The position numbers and the translations under genes were made by a program. A DNA stretch of 34,509 bases from Chloroflexota bacterium (GTDB lineage: Bacteria > Chloroflexota > Dehalococcoidia > Lucifugimonadales > Lucifugimonadaceae). The stretch spans positions 1-34,509 of the forward strand of contig JABIGL010000176.1 of the NCBI GenBank assembly GCA_018650185.1, given 5' to 3'. Shown here one piece after another: positions 1 through 9,088 of the stretch; within the stretch, counting starts at the first letter, position 1, and every line of letters begins with the position of its first letter. The notes below the pieces were generated by a model. It was given only the letters and a program-made list of their open reading frames with translations, had not been told where the DNA came from and made no database searches.

Positions 1-108
1 CAAGCGTAAATTCGTGGAGCCAGAGCGTCAATTGTGACGGGTCCTGATTTAAGCGATCCGGTGCTATTCTGGCGGCCCGACCCGATACCAGACGCACTGG
101 AGTTCCCC

Positions 109-1074
109 ATGAGCCGAGTTGCCTTCTACTCCGAACCGAACGACCGTGTACGGCTTGCTGAATCGCTTGCTCCGGACGACCTTGATGTATCGGTCGTGGA
201 CACGGGCCTCTCGTGGGAAGAGCGCAAGGAGCTGCTGGCGGATACCGAAGTCCTGATACTCGGTGGACTGGCCATGCCGTACGAAGAGATGGTCCAGCTT
301 CCAAAGTTAAAGATGCTACAGCTCATGAGCGCCGGATATGACCAGATCGACGTCCCGGCGGTGCGGGAACAGGGGATCTTCGTCTCCAACAACTCTCCAC
401 AGATCGCTCGGTCCGTCGCGGAGCACGCACTTGGATTGATGCTGACGGTGCAGCACAAGTTCGTGCCGGGCATCGAGGGCGTACGTGACGGCACTTGGCG
501 CAATCCGGTGCGGTCCGGTGTTTACGAAGTCGGCGGCAAGACCATCGGGATCATCGGCCTTGGGAATATCGGGCGGCTCGTCGCACAAATGGTCCGCGGT
601 TTCGGCCCCACCGAGGTGATCTACTACGACACGGCATCGATTCCGGCAGAAGTCGAGCAAGAACTCGGGGTCCGGCGTGTTGGTTTTGAAGAATTGCTCA
701 AGATCTCAGACATCGTGACCGTGCATGTACCGCTTTTCTCGGGGACACTCGGGATGATGGATGCCCACGCGTTTTCTCTGATGAAGGAATCGGCCATCTT
801 CATCAACACCTGCCGTGGTCCGGTGCAGAACGAGGCCGATCTCATCGACGCGCTGAACAACGGTGAGATTCGGGCGGCCGGTCTGGATGTGTTTGAGGTC
901 GAACCGACGCCGGTCGACAATCCGCTCCTGAATATGGACAACGTGGTCGTAACGCCGCATCTTGCAGGCTCGTCCGAGGAGCGCGTGGAACGAGCGCTTG
1001 TCTTCTCGTACCAGAACGCCCGACGCGTGATGGCGGGCGAGGATCCAGAGGGCCAATTCGAGGTGCTGACATAG
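109..1074 (+). CDS. D-isomer-specific 2-hydroxyacid dehydrogenase
   Basis: This is a cytosolic NAD(P)-dependent oxidoreductase that should interconvert a 2-hydroxyacid and a 2-ketoacid (glyoxylate/hydroxypyruvate reductase or phosphoglycerate dehydrogenase type). The Rossmann motif GLGNIG lies at residues 150-155. The family's catalytic triad is visible as Arg236 (NTCRGP), Glu263 (DVFEVEP) and His284 (TPHLAGSS). At 321 aa it is full length for the short form, with no C-terminal ACT domain, which argues against regulated SerA. I chose ATG 109 because GGAG lies 6 nt upstream and the protein then begins in the family manner; a GTG at 34 would add 25 unrelated residues. It is followed after 26 bp by a HAD phosphatase on the same strand, so the two are probably co-transcribed. 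The substrate is not determined; reduction of glyoxylate or hydroxypyruvate would suit a genome degrading sugar acids, but that is inference. Confidence 0.9.
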   Translation: MSRVAFYSEPNDRVRLAESLAPDDLDVSVVDTGLSWEERKELLADTEVLILGGLAMPYEEMVQLPKLKMLQLMSAGYDQIDVPAVREQGIFVSNNSPQIARSVAEHALGLMLTVQHKFVPGIEGVRDGTWRNPVRSGVYEVGGKTIGIIGLGNIGRLVAQMVRGFGPTEVIYYDTASIPAEVEQELGVRRVGFEELLKISDIVTVHVPLFSGTLGMMDAHAFSLMKESAIFINTCRGPVQNEADLIDALNNGEIRAAGLDVFEVEPTPVDNPLLNMDNVVVTPHLAGSSEERVERALVFSYQNARRVMAGEDPEGQFEVLT

Positions 1075-1100
1075 CGGATTCGAACCCGGGAGAACGCTGG

Positions 1101-1868
1101 TTGGGCCGGGCTACGGGCCTGATCCTTGACCTGGACGGCACCTTGCTAGATGGGGAGGACCGTCTGTCGCCTCGTGTGATTGAAGCGGTGGGACGAGCCG
1201 CCGAACACGTGCCCGTGGCGATCGCTTCGGGCAGGGAACCGACAGACGTAGCGCGCTATGCACGCGAAATGGGGCTGACAACCCCTCAGATTTCCGACAA
1301 CGGTGGTCGTCTGCTCAATCCGACTGACAACTCCACCATCGAGTCGTACCCGCTGGAAGTCGATGACGCGCGGTCAATCACTTCGGCGCTACCCGGGCGT
1401 GGAATGCGGTTCTTTGCCGTAGATGGCTGGAAGATGGCCCGCTCTCTCAATGAGATCCAGACGTGGGAGATAACGGTGATCGCTGCTTCCACGTTCGATC
1501 GGGACGCACCCGTGGAGTTTCAGGAAGAGGCCGTGCGGAAGGCTGTGGAACTGGCATCGGATGACGTAAACGCGATTCTGTCGCAAGGGCACGACGGGAA
1601 ACGGTGGTACGTGAACTACACCCGAAAGGGGATCGATAAGGGCACAGCTGTCCGGAGCTGGGCGCAGCGGATGGGTGTGTCACTGGACGGGGTCGTGTTT
1701 GTGGGCGATTCTCACAACGATTTGGAAGCGTTTGCCGTGGCGGGGATGCCGGTCGCCATGGGCAGTGCGTTGGATGAGGTGCGCGCCGCGGCGGCGGAGT
1801 CGGTTGGCGACGTGTACGAGGACGGTGTGGCGCAGGCGATAGAGCGGTTTGTGTTACCGGGCCAGTAG
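1101..1868 (+). CDS. Cof-type HAD-superfamily (IIB) phosphatase
   Basis: A 255-aa soluble phosphohydrolase of the HAD IIB (Cof/phosphoglycolate or sucrose phosphatase-like) group. Motif I is DLDGT with nucleophile Asp10 and acid/base Asp12. Motif II is Ser43 in IASGRE, motif III is Lys180 in GIDKGT, and motif IV is GDSHND with Asp203 and Asp207. The large region between motifs II and III (about residues 75-165) is the type-IIB cap. The likely start is a TTG at 1101 with a strong GGGAGAA site 6 nt upstream; no ATG or GTG gives an intact motif I. It probably forms a two-gene unit with the preceding dehydrogenase. The substrate is unknown; phosphoglycolate would fit with a glyoxylate reductase neighbour, but sequence alone does not settle this. 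It converges on accDA. Confidence 0.88.
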   Translation: MGRATGLILDLDGTLLDGEDRLSPRVIEAVGRAAEHVPVAIASGREPTDVARYAREMGLTTPQISDNGGRLLNPTDNSTIESYPLEVDDARSITSALPGRGMRFFAVDGWKMARSLNEIQTWEITVIAASTFDRDAPVEFQEEAVRKAVELASDDVNAILSQGHDGKRWYVNYTRKGIDKGTAVRSWAQRMGVSLDGVVFVGDSHNDLEAFAVAGMPVAMGSALDEVRAAAAESVGDVYEDGVAQAIERFVLPGQ

Positions 1869-1892
1869 GACCGATCACCATCGACCCTCGGT

Positions 1893-1914
1893 CGGATACG
1901 AATCCGCCCCTACG
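1893..1914. repeat. Dispersed hairpin repeat, CCGCCCCTA family, copy 1
   Basis: The 71-bp gap between the convergent HAD gene and accDA holds a hairpin with arms CGGAT/ATCCG (1893-1897, 1902-1906; loop ACGA), running directly into CCGCCCCTACG (1904-1914). The same 11-mer recurs at 27352-27362. The same hairpin (CGGAT, 4-nt loop, ATCCG) recurs at 32482-32495 beside CCGCCCCTA. It could also serve as a bidirectional transcription stop, although no T-run follows. Confidence 0.5.
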
Positions 1915-1939
1915 TTGTGGTTGTGGTTGTGGGCCGGCT

Positions 1940-3802
1940 TCAACCGCCGGACGAATCGCCGTCCAGCTCTTCAGGTAACTCTGCGCCCGGATCGTTACCA
2001 GATCTCAGCGCTCGCACGCTTGCGCCGAGCGCCCTGCTCCACACGCTCAGCTCACGGCGTAGTGCTGACCGGAACGGTCGGCCGGACTCTCCAATATTGC
2101 GATATTTTCGCTGGCGTCGCCTGACAAGCGTTCGGCGGTGTCGTTCCACAACTTCCGTAATCTCGATCATCAGAGCACGCTTGAGCAGCCTGGAAGCTTC
2201 CAACGGGTCGACGTGCGCGCCGCCATCCGGTTCCCGGACGATCTCGTCGATGATTCCCATGCGACGACTGTCGATGGAGGTGAGCCGGAGCGCTCCCACG
2301 ACTTGCTCGGCGGCGGCAGAGTCACGTAGCTCGGCTACAGCGGCTCTTTCAGGCGATATGGGCGTGTATATGGCGTTCTGGAGCATGAGCACGCGGTCCG
2401 TGACCGCAAAGGCAAGCGCCGCCTCGCTACCACCCTCCCCGATCAGCACGGAGATGGTGGGAACTTCGACATCGAGCAGCGTTGAGATGGTCTGAGAAAT
2501 GGCGTGCGCCTGCCCGCGTTCCCATGCCTCAAGGTCCAGTGCTGATCCGGGCGTATCCACAAGCGTGACTATCGGCAGGTTGAATCGGGCTGCAAACCGG
2601 ATGGCGCGGCGGGCTTTACCGAAGCCCTCGGGCGTTATCGAGCCGCTGGCCGATAGACCTTCCGGGGTGTCGTCTTCTGAAGACGAGATCATTCCGCTTG
2701 GAGGTGTCTTTTCCTGGCCGATAACGACCACCGACTGACCCGCCAGACGGGCGATACCCGTAATAACTTCGGGCGCGTCGGCGTACTGGCGGTCGCCATG
2801 TAATTCAACGAGGTTGGCGAAGACTTGATCTATGAAATGTCGCGCCGTTGGTCGATCGGGATGACGAGCGAGTTGCACCATCTCCCACGCCTCCATACGA
2901 CGCGGTCGGGTGCGCGGCGGTCGTCCACGACGTCGCTTGGCGAGCCTGAATTCCGGCCTTAAGAGTTCGAGCACGGTCGATACGACGTGCTTGATCTGCT
3001 CTCGATCTACGACGCCGTCGAGCATGCCGTGGCGGAAGTGGACCTCACCGGTGTGCTGGCCGGGTGACAACGAGCCACTGGCCTGCTCTTTAACCGCCCG
3101 GAACGGGGCGAAGCCGACATGCGCACCGGGTTCGGCGAAGATCAGATCTGCCTGTGTGCCGAAAGAGGCGTACACCTGTCCGGTTGCCGGGTCACCAAGC
3201 ACTGAGACCAGCGGAACGCCGCGGCGGTGCATCTCGTTGGCGGCAACGGTAGTCTTCGCCATCTGCATGAGCGAGAGGACGCCTTCCTGTATGCGGGCCC
3301 CACCGCTGTTGATGACGGCGATGGCAGGGAAGCGCTTTCGCGCCGCAAGCTGGAGGGCCAGCGCAACCTTCTCGCCGACAACGAGGCCCATGCTCCCGCC
3401 AAGGAAGCCGAAATCTAGAACGATGAGTACAGCGGGCGTGCCGCCGATGGTGCAGACGCCGGTGATCACGGCCTCGGTGAGGCCGGTGCGGTCCTGGTTC
3501 TGTAGGATTCGTTCTCGGTACGAGACCCGTGCGGAAAAAGAGAGCGGGTCGAGCGAACGGATCCAGCGGGATGTCTCTCGAAATGTTCCCGCGTCGGCAA
3601 GCATGTCGACCCGTCTTCGGGCGGACATGGTGTAGTGGAACCGGCAGCGCGGGCAGACCAGGTATCGGTCGTAAGTCGGGCTGTCTTCGAGGCTTCCGCC
3701 ACAGGCGAGACAGGTTGTACGAACGCCTACCAGGTCAAGTTCGTGCTGATCAGGGTGGTCAGGCGGATCCTGACCCGGGAACAGTGGAGTGATATTGGTC
3801 AC
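1940..3802 (-). CDS. accDA: Fused acetyl-CoA carboxylase carboxyltransferase (beta-alpha)
   Basis: A single chain carrying both carboxyltransferase subunits of acetyl-CoA carboxylase, which move the carboxyl group from carboxybiotin to acetyl-CoA to make malonyl-CoA for fatty acid synthesis. Counted from the GTG at 3802, an AccD-type zinc ribbon has Cys31, Cys34, Cys50 and Cys53, followed by the beta crotonase fold (SGGARIQEG). A basic, proline/arginine linker (about 290-305) leads into the AccA crotonase fold (ELHGDRQYAD, GEGGSEAALA, ISPERAAV). About 620 aa matches AccD plus AccA, except that the N-terminal helical region of AccA is shortened. GTG 3802 has GAGG 6 nt upstream and places the zinc ribbon as in AccD. 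A TTG at 3865, which also has a GGGAG site, would add 21 basic residues and cannot be excluded. It lies 111 bp downstream of ftsK. Biotin carboxylase and BCCP are not in this window. Confidence 0.93.
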   Translation of the reverse strand: MTNITPLFPGQDPPDHPDQHELDLVGVRTTCLACGGSLEDSPTYDRYLVCPRCRFHYTMSARRRVDMLADAGTFRETSRWIRSLDPLSFSARVSYRERILQNQDRTGLTEAVITGVCTIGGTPAVLIVLDFGFLGGSMGLVVGEKVALALQLAARKRFPAIAVINSGGARIQEGVLSLMQMAKTTVAANEMHRRGVPLVSVLGDPATGQVYASFGTQADLIFAEPGAHVGFAPFRAVKEQASGSLSPGQHTGEVHFRHGMLDGVVDREQIKHVVSTVLELLRPEFRLAKRRRGRPPRTRPRRMEAWEMVQLARHPDRPTARHFIDQVFANLVELHGDRQYADAPEVITGIARLAGQSVVVIGQEKTPPSGMISSSEDDTPEGLSASGSITPEGFGKARRAIRFAARFNLPIVTLVDTPGSALDLEAWERGQAHAISQTISTLLDVEVPTISVLIGEGGSEAALAFAVTDRVLMLQNAIYTPISPERAAVAELRDSAAAEQVVGALRLTSIDSRRMGIIDEIVREPDGGAHVDPLEASRLLKRALMIEITEVVERHRRTLVRRRQRKYRNIGESGRPFRSALRRELSVWSRALGASVRALRSGNDPGAELPEELDGDSSGG

Positions 3803-3913
3803 GCGCAGCCTCGTACCACCAAGAGTACCGCGCTTTCCCAGAATCGGCACCGCACGGTGGCGCAACGGCTCTCCCGGAAACCACGGGTCGGAGTATGCAC
3901 CGTTACTTGGATG

Positions 3914-6337
3914 CTAAAGAACCGGCCTCGGTTTGCCGGGTTCTCCAATGCCCACAACTCCTGCCTCTTCAAGCTCGTCCATAAGCCGGGCCGCACGCGG
4001 GTACCCGATGCGCAACCTACGTTGGAGCAGTGATACGGAAAGTGTCTTGTGTGCGCCCGCCATCTCGCTCGCACGATCGAACAGGGAATCGCCGTCGTGG
4101 CCGCCGTCACCAAAGTCACCGGTGTCTGCTGATGCGGTTATCGGTTCGATGGACGGAAGCCTTGGACCGTCCACGCCCTTCCAGAAATCGACCACAGCGG
4201 ACACCTCTGGATCGCCGAGGAAAGCACCCTGTATGCGCATCGGCTTCGGTCGGTCGATCGGCAGGAAGAGCATGTCGCCCTTGCCCAACAATTTCTCCGC
4301 ACCCTGCCCATCGATAATGGTCCGGGAGTCGATCTGGGACGTGACGCTGAACGATATACGGCTCGGGAAGTTGGCCTTGATGAGGCCGGTCACGACATCG
4401 ACGGACGGACGTTGTGTTGCGACGACGAGGTGGATTCCTGTAGCGCGACCTAGCTGCGCGAGTCGGCAGAGGAGTCGTTCTACTTCAGAAGCAGAGGTCA
4501 ACATCAGGTCCGCCAGTTCGTCCACCATCACGACGAGGTAGGGCATCTTTGTGACGGCCTGATCGTTGTAGGCGACGATGTTGCGGACGCCCGCGCTCTC
4601 AAGAACCTTGAAACGGTCGGACATCTCTTCCACAAGCGCCTTAAGGATGCCCACAGCGACGTCTGGCTCTACAACGGGCGGGGCGTAGAGATGGGGCACT
4701 CCGGTGTACGGGGTAAGTTCGACCCGCTTGGGGTCGATCATCACTATCCGCACTTCCTCGGGTGTTTTGTTCATCAGGAGGCCGGTGGCGATGGTGTTCA
4801 TGCACACGCTCTTGCCTGAACCGGTCGCACCGGCGACAAGCAGGTGTGGCATGCGTGTCAGATCTATGACGACGCTCTCGCCGCCGCTTCCTACGCCCAG
4901 TGGGACCGGGAGCGGGGCGTCTTCGATGAACTTTTCGTAGGCTTCGGATTCGATAACGGTCCTGAGCGTGACCGGCGTCGGCCGGGAGTTCGGGACTTCA
5001 ATTCCCACCAACGATGCACCCGGAACGGGGGCTTCAAAACGCAGACTCGGCGAGGCCAACGACAGAGCCAGGTCCTTCTCACGGGCGAGGATATTGTCTA
5101 CCCGGACACGTTTGCCTCCGCCCGCTCGTGTGGTGGGTTCGGGCGCCCCTTCTTCGATTAATTTCTTGGATCCCCGTCCTTTGCCCCAGCCGGGCACGAT
5201 GCCGTACATAGTGACCCGTGGGCCAACACGGACGTCACCGACTGAGACTTCAATTCCGTGGTCGGCCAGGGTTTCGACGATCAGTTCGGATGTAGCGTCA
5301 AGTTCAGATTCAGGAACGCCCCCTTCCGGAGCGACCTTGAGCATGCCGACATCAGGAAGGGGCCACGCGAATGGAGGCACGTGGAGGAAGGGTGGCAGAA
5401 CGGGAACGGCGGGAACCGGGACACCCTCGATGAGTGATTCATCGCCCTCTGGGTCAAGCGTGTCGGCGAGGTCATCATCCTCAACCGGCACTTCTACATC
5501 AGCGACAATCGTGCGGGCCACGGGATCGACCTGCGTTTCCGCAAGAACATCTATTTCCGTGATGTCGAGTTCAGGGTTCACCGTTCCGGCGAGCGGAGGT
5601 TCAATGGCGTCAGTGGCGAAAGACGGATGCTCCAATAGATCAGCCTCTGTGCCGATCGACGCAGCGCCATTCATCAGTTCCTCAGCAGTTGGGCCGGAGG
5701 TGGCGCGTGATGCCCGCCAGGCGGATATCCGGGACCCCAGTCCGACACCGGCGGCAATTAGCAAAACGCCTATCGCCAGGAGCCCCGTGCCGATCAGATG
5801 GAAGGTCTTCGCCGCATAGGTCGGACCGGCGGCAGCGGCAGCGATTCCCACGAGCACGATGACACGTACGAACGCAAGTGCCTGCTCGCCCGTGGATCCT
5901 CCCGACTCGTCCCACACCAACGGCCATCGAGCTATGTAGTTACCGAATGAGCCGCCGTACGACTGGTTGATTGTGGCGGTACTGGCAAAGAACTCAGGTA
6001 TTTGCAGTGATCCGAGAGCGCCGACTATCGCAAGCCCAAGCACGGTCGTCGCCAGGGCGTAGCGCCAGTAGAGCTTGAGTAGCTGTGGGGCGACGTTCAG
6101 TATGCCGATGGCGGCGGCGGCCCAGATGAACAGCGGGACGGCGGACCATCCGAGGTGGAACTTCAGATCATCGTACGCCAGCACCCACAGGATGAGTGTG
6201 GTGGCGATCACGATGACCGCCGCACGCGAGTAGGAGTTAACGGCGGTTGCTGTGACTCCGACCGAGGCGTACTCGTAGCCGCCTACAGAGAGGCGACGCG
6301 TCAGAGATCCAATTGTGTGAATTGCTCCGCTTATCAT
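3914..6337 (-). CDS. ftsK: FtsK/SpoIIIE-type DNA translocase
   Basis: A membrane-anchored, septum-located ATP-driven double-stranded DNA pump for chromosome segregation. The 807-aa protein has about five hydrophobic segments within residues 30-205, then an acidic/proline-rich linker to about 330, then the alpha and beta motor domains. Walker A is GATGSGKS with Lys509; Walker B is VVMVDELADL with Asp606 and Glu607. A C-terminal winged helix (from about 745, KTLSVSLLQRRLRIGYPRAA) is the gamma domain, which in known FtsK reads polar KOPS sequences and contacts XerD. The alpha domain carries an insertion of roughly 25-30 residues (Gly/Lys/Arg-rich) between GPRVTMYGIVPG and the RVDNILAREKDLALSLA segment. 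ATG 6337 has a perfect AGGAGG 4 nt upstream. It lies 103 bp downstream of the RNase J gene and upstream of accDA, all on the minus strand. Confidence 0.95.
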   Translation of the reverse strand: MISGAIHTIGSLTRRLSVGGYEYASVGVTATAVNSYSRAAVIVIATTLILWVLAYDDLKFHLGWSAVPLFIWAAAAIGILNVAPQLLKLYWRYALATTVLGLAIVGALGSLQIPEFFASTATINQSYGGSFGNYIARWPLVWDESGGSTGEQALAFVRVIVLVGIAAAAAGPTYAAKTFHLIGTGLLAIGVLLIAAGVGLGSRISAWRASRATSGPTAEELMNGAASIGTEADLLEHPSFATDAIEPPLAGTVNPELDITEIDVLAETQVDPVARTIVADVEVPVEDDDLADTLDPEGDESLIEGVPVPAVPVLPPFLHVPPFAWPLPDVGMLKVAPEGGVPESELDATSELIVETLADHGIEVSVGDVRVGPRVTMYGIVPGWGKGRGSKKLIEEGAPEPTTRAGGGKRVRVDNILAREKDLALSLASPSLRFEAPVPGASLVGIEVPNSRPTPVTLRTVIESEAYEKFIEDAPLPVPLGVGSGGESVVIDLTRMPHLLVAGATGSGKSVCMNTIATGLLMNKTPEEVRIVMIDPKRVELTPYTGVPHLYAPPVVEPDVAVGILKALVEEMSDRFKVLESAGVRNIVAYNDQAVTKMPYLVVMVDELADLMLTSASEVERLLCRLAQLGRATGIHLVVATQRPSVDVVTGLIKANFPSRISFSVTSQIDSRTIIDGQGAEKLLGKGDMLFLPIDRPKPMRIQGAFLGDPEVSAVVDFWKGVDGPRLPSIEPITASADTGDFGDGGHDGDSLFDRASEMAGAHKTLSVSLLQRRLRIGYPRAARLMDELEEAGVVGIGEPGKPRPVL

Positions 6338-6440
6338 TGCGCCTCCTCTCGTGAATCTAAGGTGTCGGCATCGCCGTTAATCGATGGCTGATCGCCGCGT
6401 CATTTCTTTACGACACCCTCGCCCGTTCCTTGACATGGGT

Positions 6441-8099
6441 TTACACATCAAAGGGCACCGTGATGATGGTGGGTCGGCGGCGTGTGCGCTGGCTGAAGAA
6501 ACGGCCGACCGTTTTCTTCGTCACAGCCTCGACCTCGTTCCACTGTAGGGATGTACCTGAATCACGGTCAAGAACGGTGTCCAACTCATCTATGGCATCT
6601 TCGAAAAGTGCCTCTGCCTCTGCGTAATGCACAAAGCCGCTTGAGACGATCCGTGGACGGCCGACGACCTGGCTCTTGGAGTTTCGTCCAAGGACAACCA
6701 CGACGAATCCATCTCGGGCCAGCAAGCGACGTTCCACGATCACGTTTCCGTGCTCGTCCCAGATGCCATGGCCGTGAATGAATACGTGACCCGCTGGTAT
6801 CTGGTCCACGACCTCCGCCGTGTCTTCCGTCAAGCGGAGCACATCGCCGTCCTGCAACAGGAAGGCGTCATCTTCATGAACGCCGTGTTCGATAGCGAGA
6901 TCTACGTGCGCCCGCAACATGCGGTACTCGCCGTGGACCGGCACAAAGTGGCGGGGCTGCAGAAGATTCAGGACCGCACGAAGTTCTTCCCGGGCCGCGT
7001 GTCCGTGGACGTGGACGTTCCGGGTGTTGTGAGTCACGACGTTTGCACCCTGCTCGACGAGATCGTTGATCAGGTTGCTTACAGAGGTTTCGTTACCAGG
7101 GATAGGTGTGGCTGAGATGATGACGGTATCGCCCTCGCGAATGTCGACATCCTGATGCGTCCCCGCCGCCATGCGCGCCAGTGCCGATTGCGGCTCGCCC
7201 TGTGCGCCCGTGTTCATGTAGATGACACGGTTGTCGGGCAGACCGAGCGCCTCTTTGGCGCTGATGAGTGTCTCGTCCTTGATGTTCAGGTGCCCGAGGT
7301 CGCGAGAGATCTTCAGATTGTTGACCATGCTGCGGCCGACGATTGCGAGTCGACGCCTGTGGGCGACCGCTGCATCAGCGACCATCTGGATTCGGGCGAT
7401 CTGCGAAGCGAAACTCGCCACCAGGACACGCCCCTCGGCGTTTCCGATCACGTCGTGTAGTGTCTGTGCGACCTCACGGTCCGAGCCGGAGTAACCCTCG
7501 TTCTCGGCGTACGTGGAGTCCGCCATGAGCAGGAATATGCCGTCTGCTGCGATCTCCGCCATACGCGCGAAATCTGTCGGTTCGCCGATGGTCGGGTCAT
7601 TATCCAGCCGGAAATCTCCGGTGTGTACAACAGTCCCGAGCGGTGTTCGGAGTGCTATGCCCATGGCATCAGGGATGCTGTGACACACGTCAAACCACTC
7701 GGCTTGTAGGGTGTGTCCGAAGCTGTACATTTCGCCGGGTTTGACGATGGTGAGGTCGGCTTCCCGCAGGAGTCCGCGTTCTTTCAGCTTGTTACGGATC
7801 AGCGCCATTGCCATGTTGGGCGCATAGATCGGCACGGGCAGCGACTTCATGATGTGCGGAAGGGCGCCGATGTGGTCTTCGTGACCGTGGGTGATGAGGA
7901 TGGCCCGGACACGGTCCAGGTTCTCGATCAGGTAGTCGATGTTGGGGATGACGATGTCGATGCCCGGCATGTCATCTTCCGGGAACAAGACGCCTGCGTC
8001 GATTATCACGATGTCCTCGTCGGTTTCGAGGACCATCATGTTTTTGCCGACTTCGCCCAGCCCGCCTAGCGGGAGGACTTTTAGTGCTTCGTTGGCCAT
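6441..8099 (-). CDS. rnj: Ribonuclease J
   Basis: A metallo-beta-lactamase/beta-CASP ribonuclease with 5'-3' exonuclease and endonuclease activity in RNA decay and rRNA/mRNA maturation. At 552 aa it is the normal length. The zinc-binding HGHEDHIGALP motif lies near residue 75, and the beta-CASP region contains the ADSTYAENEG, NTGAQGEP and VHGEYRML motifs typical of RNase J. ATG 8099 has GGAG 4 nt upstream. It is preceded by a 186-bp gap after the uracil-DNA glycosylase gene, so it may have its own promoter; I could not identify a convincing one there. It is followed by ftsK. Confidence 0.96.
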   Translation of the reverse strand: MANEALKVLPLGGLGEVGKNMMVLETDEDIVIIDAGVLFPEDDMPGIDIVIPNIDYLIENLDRVRAILITHGHEDHIGALPHIMKSLPVPIYAPNMAMALIRNKLKERGLLREADLTIVKPGEMYSFGHTLQAEWFDVCHSIPDAMGIALRTPLGTVVHTGDFRLDNDPTIGEPTDFARMAEIAADGIFLLMADSTYAENEGYSGSDREVAQTLHDVIGNAEGRVLVASFASQIARIQMVADAAVAHRRRLAIVGRSMVNNLKISRDLGHLNIKDETLISAKEALGLPDNRVIYMNTGAQGEPQSALARMAAGTHQDVDIREGDTVIISATPIPGNETSVSNLINDLVEQGANVVTHNTRNVHVHGHAAREELRAVLNLLQPRHFVPVHGEYRMLRAHVDLAIEHGVHEDDAFLLQDGDVLRLTEDTAEVVDQIPAGHVFIHGHGIWDEHGNVIVERRLLARDGFVVVVLGRNSKSQVVGRPRIVSSGFVHYAEAEALFEDAIDELDTVLDRDSGTSLQWNEVEAVTKKTVGRFFSQRTRRRPTIITVPFDV

Positions 8100-8285
8100 A
8101 TGGCTCCAGAGTTACGTTTGGGGTTATGTGTGGAAAAGCGTCGGGTAGAAGCCTGTTGTGGCTTAGCTACCACGGCGACGCTAGCTATCGATGTCGATTT
8201 GTACTGGTCTGATGTGGGTCTATTGTGCGGTATCTAGAGCCGCTAACGGGGATATCCATCTATCCAGATCAGCACGAGAAGGACT

Positions 8286-9014
8286 TCAGAACAGTCTGCT
8301 CTGACCAGGATCATCCTCTTCCGACGGTTTGGAATCCGCCGCGACTTCAGGTTCAGGGTCTTTCGTTCCTTGAGAAGAGTTCATCTCCAACGACTGTAGT
8401 ACGGCCTCCGGCAGGTGCCTGATGTCGTTCTCAAGGGTTTGCCGCAATGTGGTGGATCGAAGCGCCGCCGCCGGGTGGTAGAGCGGGAATACGACGATGT
8501 CACGCCAGACCGTGGCGCGACCGTGCTCGTCTGAGATACGGGTACCGGGCAGGAACCTGTTCATCGCATGCCGCCCGAGGGTGGCGATGACGTGGGGTTT
8601 CAGCAGCCTGATCTGCGCTTCCAGGTAGGGCCAGCATGCGCGGACTTCTTCAGGCAGCGGGTCACGATTGTCTGGCGGACGACACTTCACCACGTTGGTG
8701 ATGTACACATCTGAGCGTCGTAACGGCACTACTCCGAGCAGCTCGTCCAGTAATTTCCCGGCACGACCGATGAATGGCCGACCTTGCTGGTCTTCGTTAG
8801 CACCCGGACCCTCGCCGATAAACATGATCGACGGCGAGTCCGAGCCTTCGCCGGGAACGGCGTGGGTGCGCGTTCCCGCGAGGCCACATTTTGTGCAACT
8901 TGTGACGGCCGCGGCAATCCGGTCGATGGAGGACATCTCTTCGATGTACTCATCGCCTCTGGTGTTTGTGCGATCCGGGGCCACGCGTTCCGGACCGACA
9001 GGCGGTTCCGTCAT
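8286..9014 (-). CDS. Family 4 uracil-DNA glycosylase (Fe-S)
   Basis: A DNA-repair enzyme that excises uracil from DNA, of the iron-sulfur family 4 (UDGa) type. Four cysteines suited to the [4Fe-4S] cluster are Cys40, Cys43 (SCTKCGL), Cys111 (VKCRPP) and Cys127 (RACWPY). The active-site motif GEGPGANEDQQGRPF is at 67-81 and the leucine-loop motif YHPAAALR begins at Tyr179. The 242-aa protein has short disordered tails at both ends (about 25 N-terminal residues, and an acidic Ser/Pro/Glu-rich C-terminus). ATG 9014 has GAGG 6 nt upstream. It lies 74 bp downstream of acpP, separated by an inverted repeat that may terminate the fatty-acid cluster. Confidence 0.94.
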   Translation of the reverse strand: MTEPPVGPERVAPDRTNTRGDEYIEEMSSIDRIAAAVTSCTKCGLAGTRTHAVPGEGSDSPSIMFIGEGPGANEDQQGRPFIGRAGKLLDELLGVVPLRRSDVYITNVVKCRPPDNRDPLPEEVRACWPYLEAQIRLLKPHVIATLGRHAMNRFLPGTRISDEHGRATVWRDIVVFPLYHPAAALRSTTLRQTLENDIRHLPEAVLQSLEMNSSQGTKDPEPEVAADSKPSEEDDPGQSRLF

Positions 9015-9045
9015 GCAGTGCCTCGGCTCTGGCGGCCGTGCCCCT

Positions 9046-9088
9046 CCGCTTTCCAGTCAGTTACCGGCGGAGTGGGTGTGGAAAGCGG
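9046..9088 (-). terminator. Inverted repeat directly after acpP stop
   Basis: On the minus strand the acpP stop codon is followed immediately by CCGCTTTCC, which pairs perfectly with GGAAAGCGG after a 25-nt loop (arms 9080-9088 and 9046-9054). No T-run follows, so this is either a weak or factor-assisted terminator or an mRNA 3'-end stabiliser separating the fatty-acid cluster from the glycosylase gene. Confidence 0.4.

Noticed and set aside
2910-3635. 241-codon plus-strand frame opposite accDA
   Set aside because: Full overlap with the conserved AccD half; no recognisable protein pattern.
8100-8285. Promoter for RNase J in the 186-bp gap
   Set aside because: No pair of -35 and -10 boxes with acceptable spacing was found on the minus strand.
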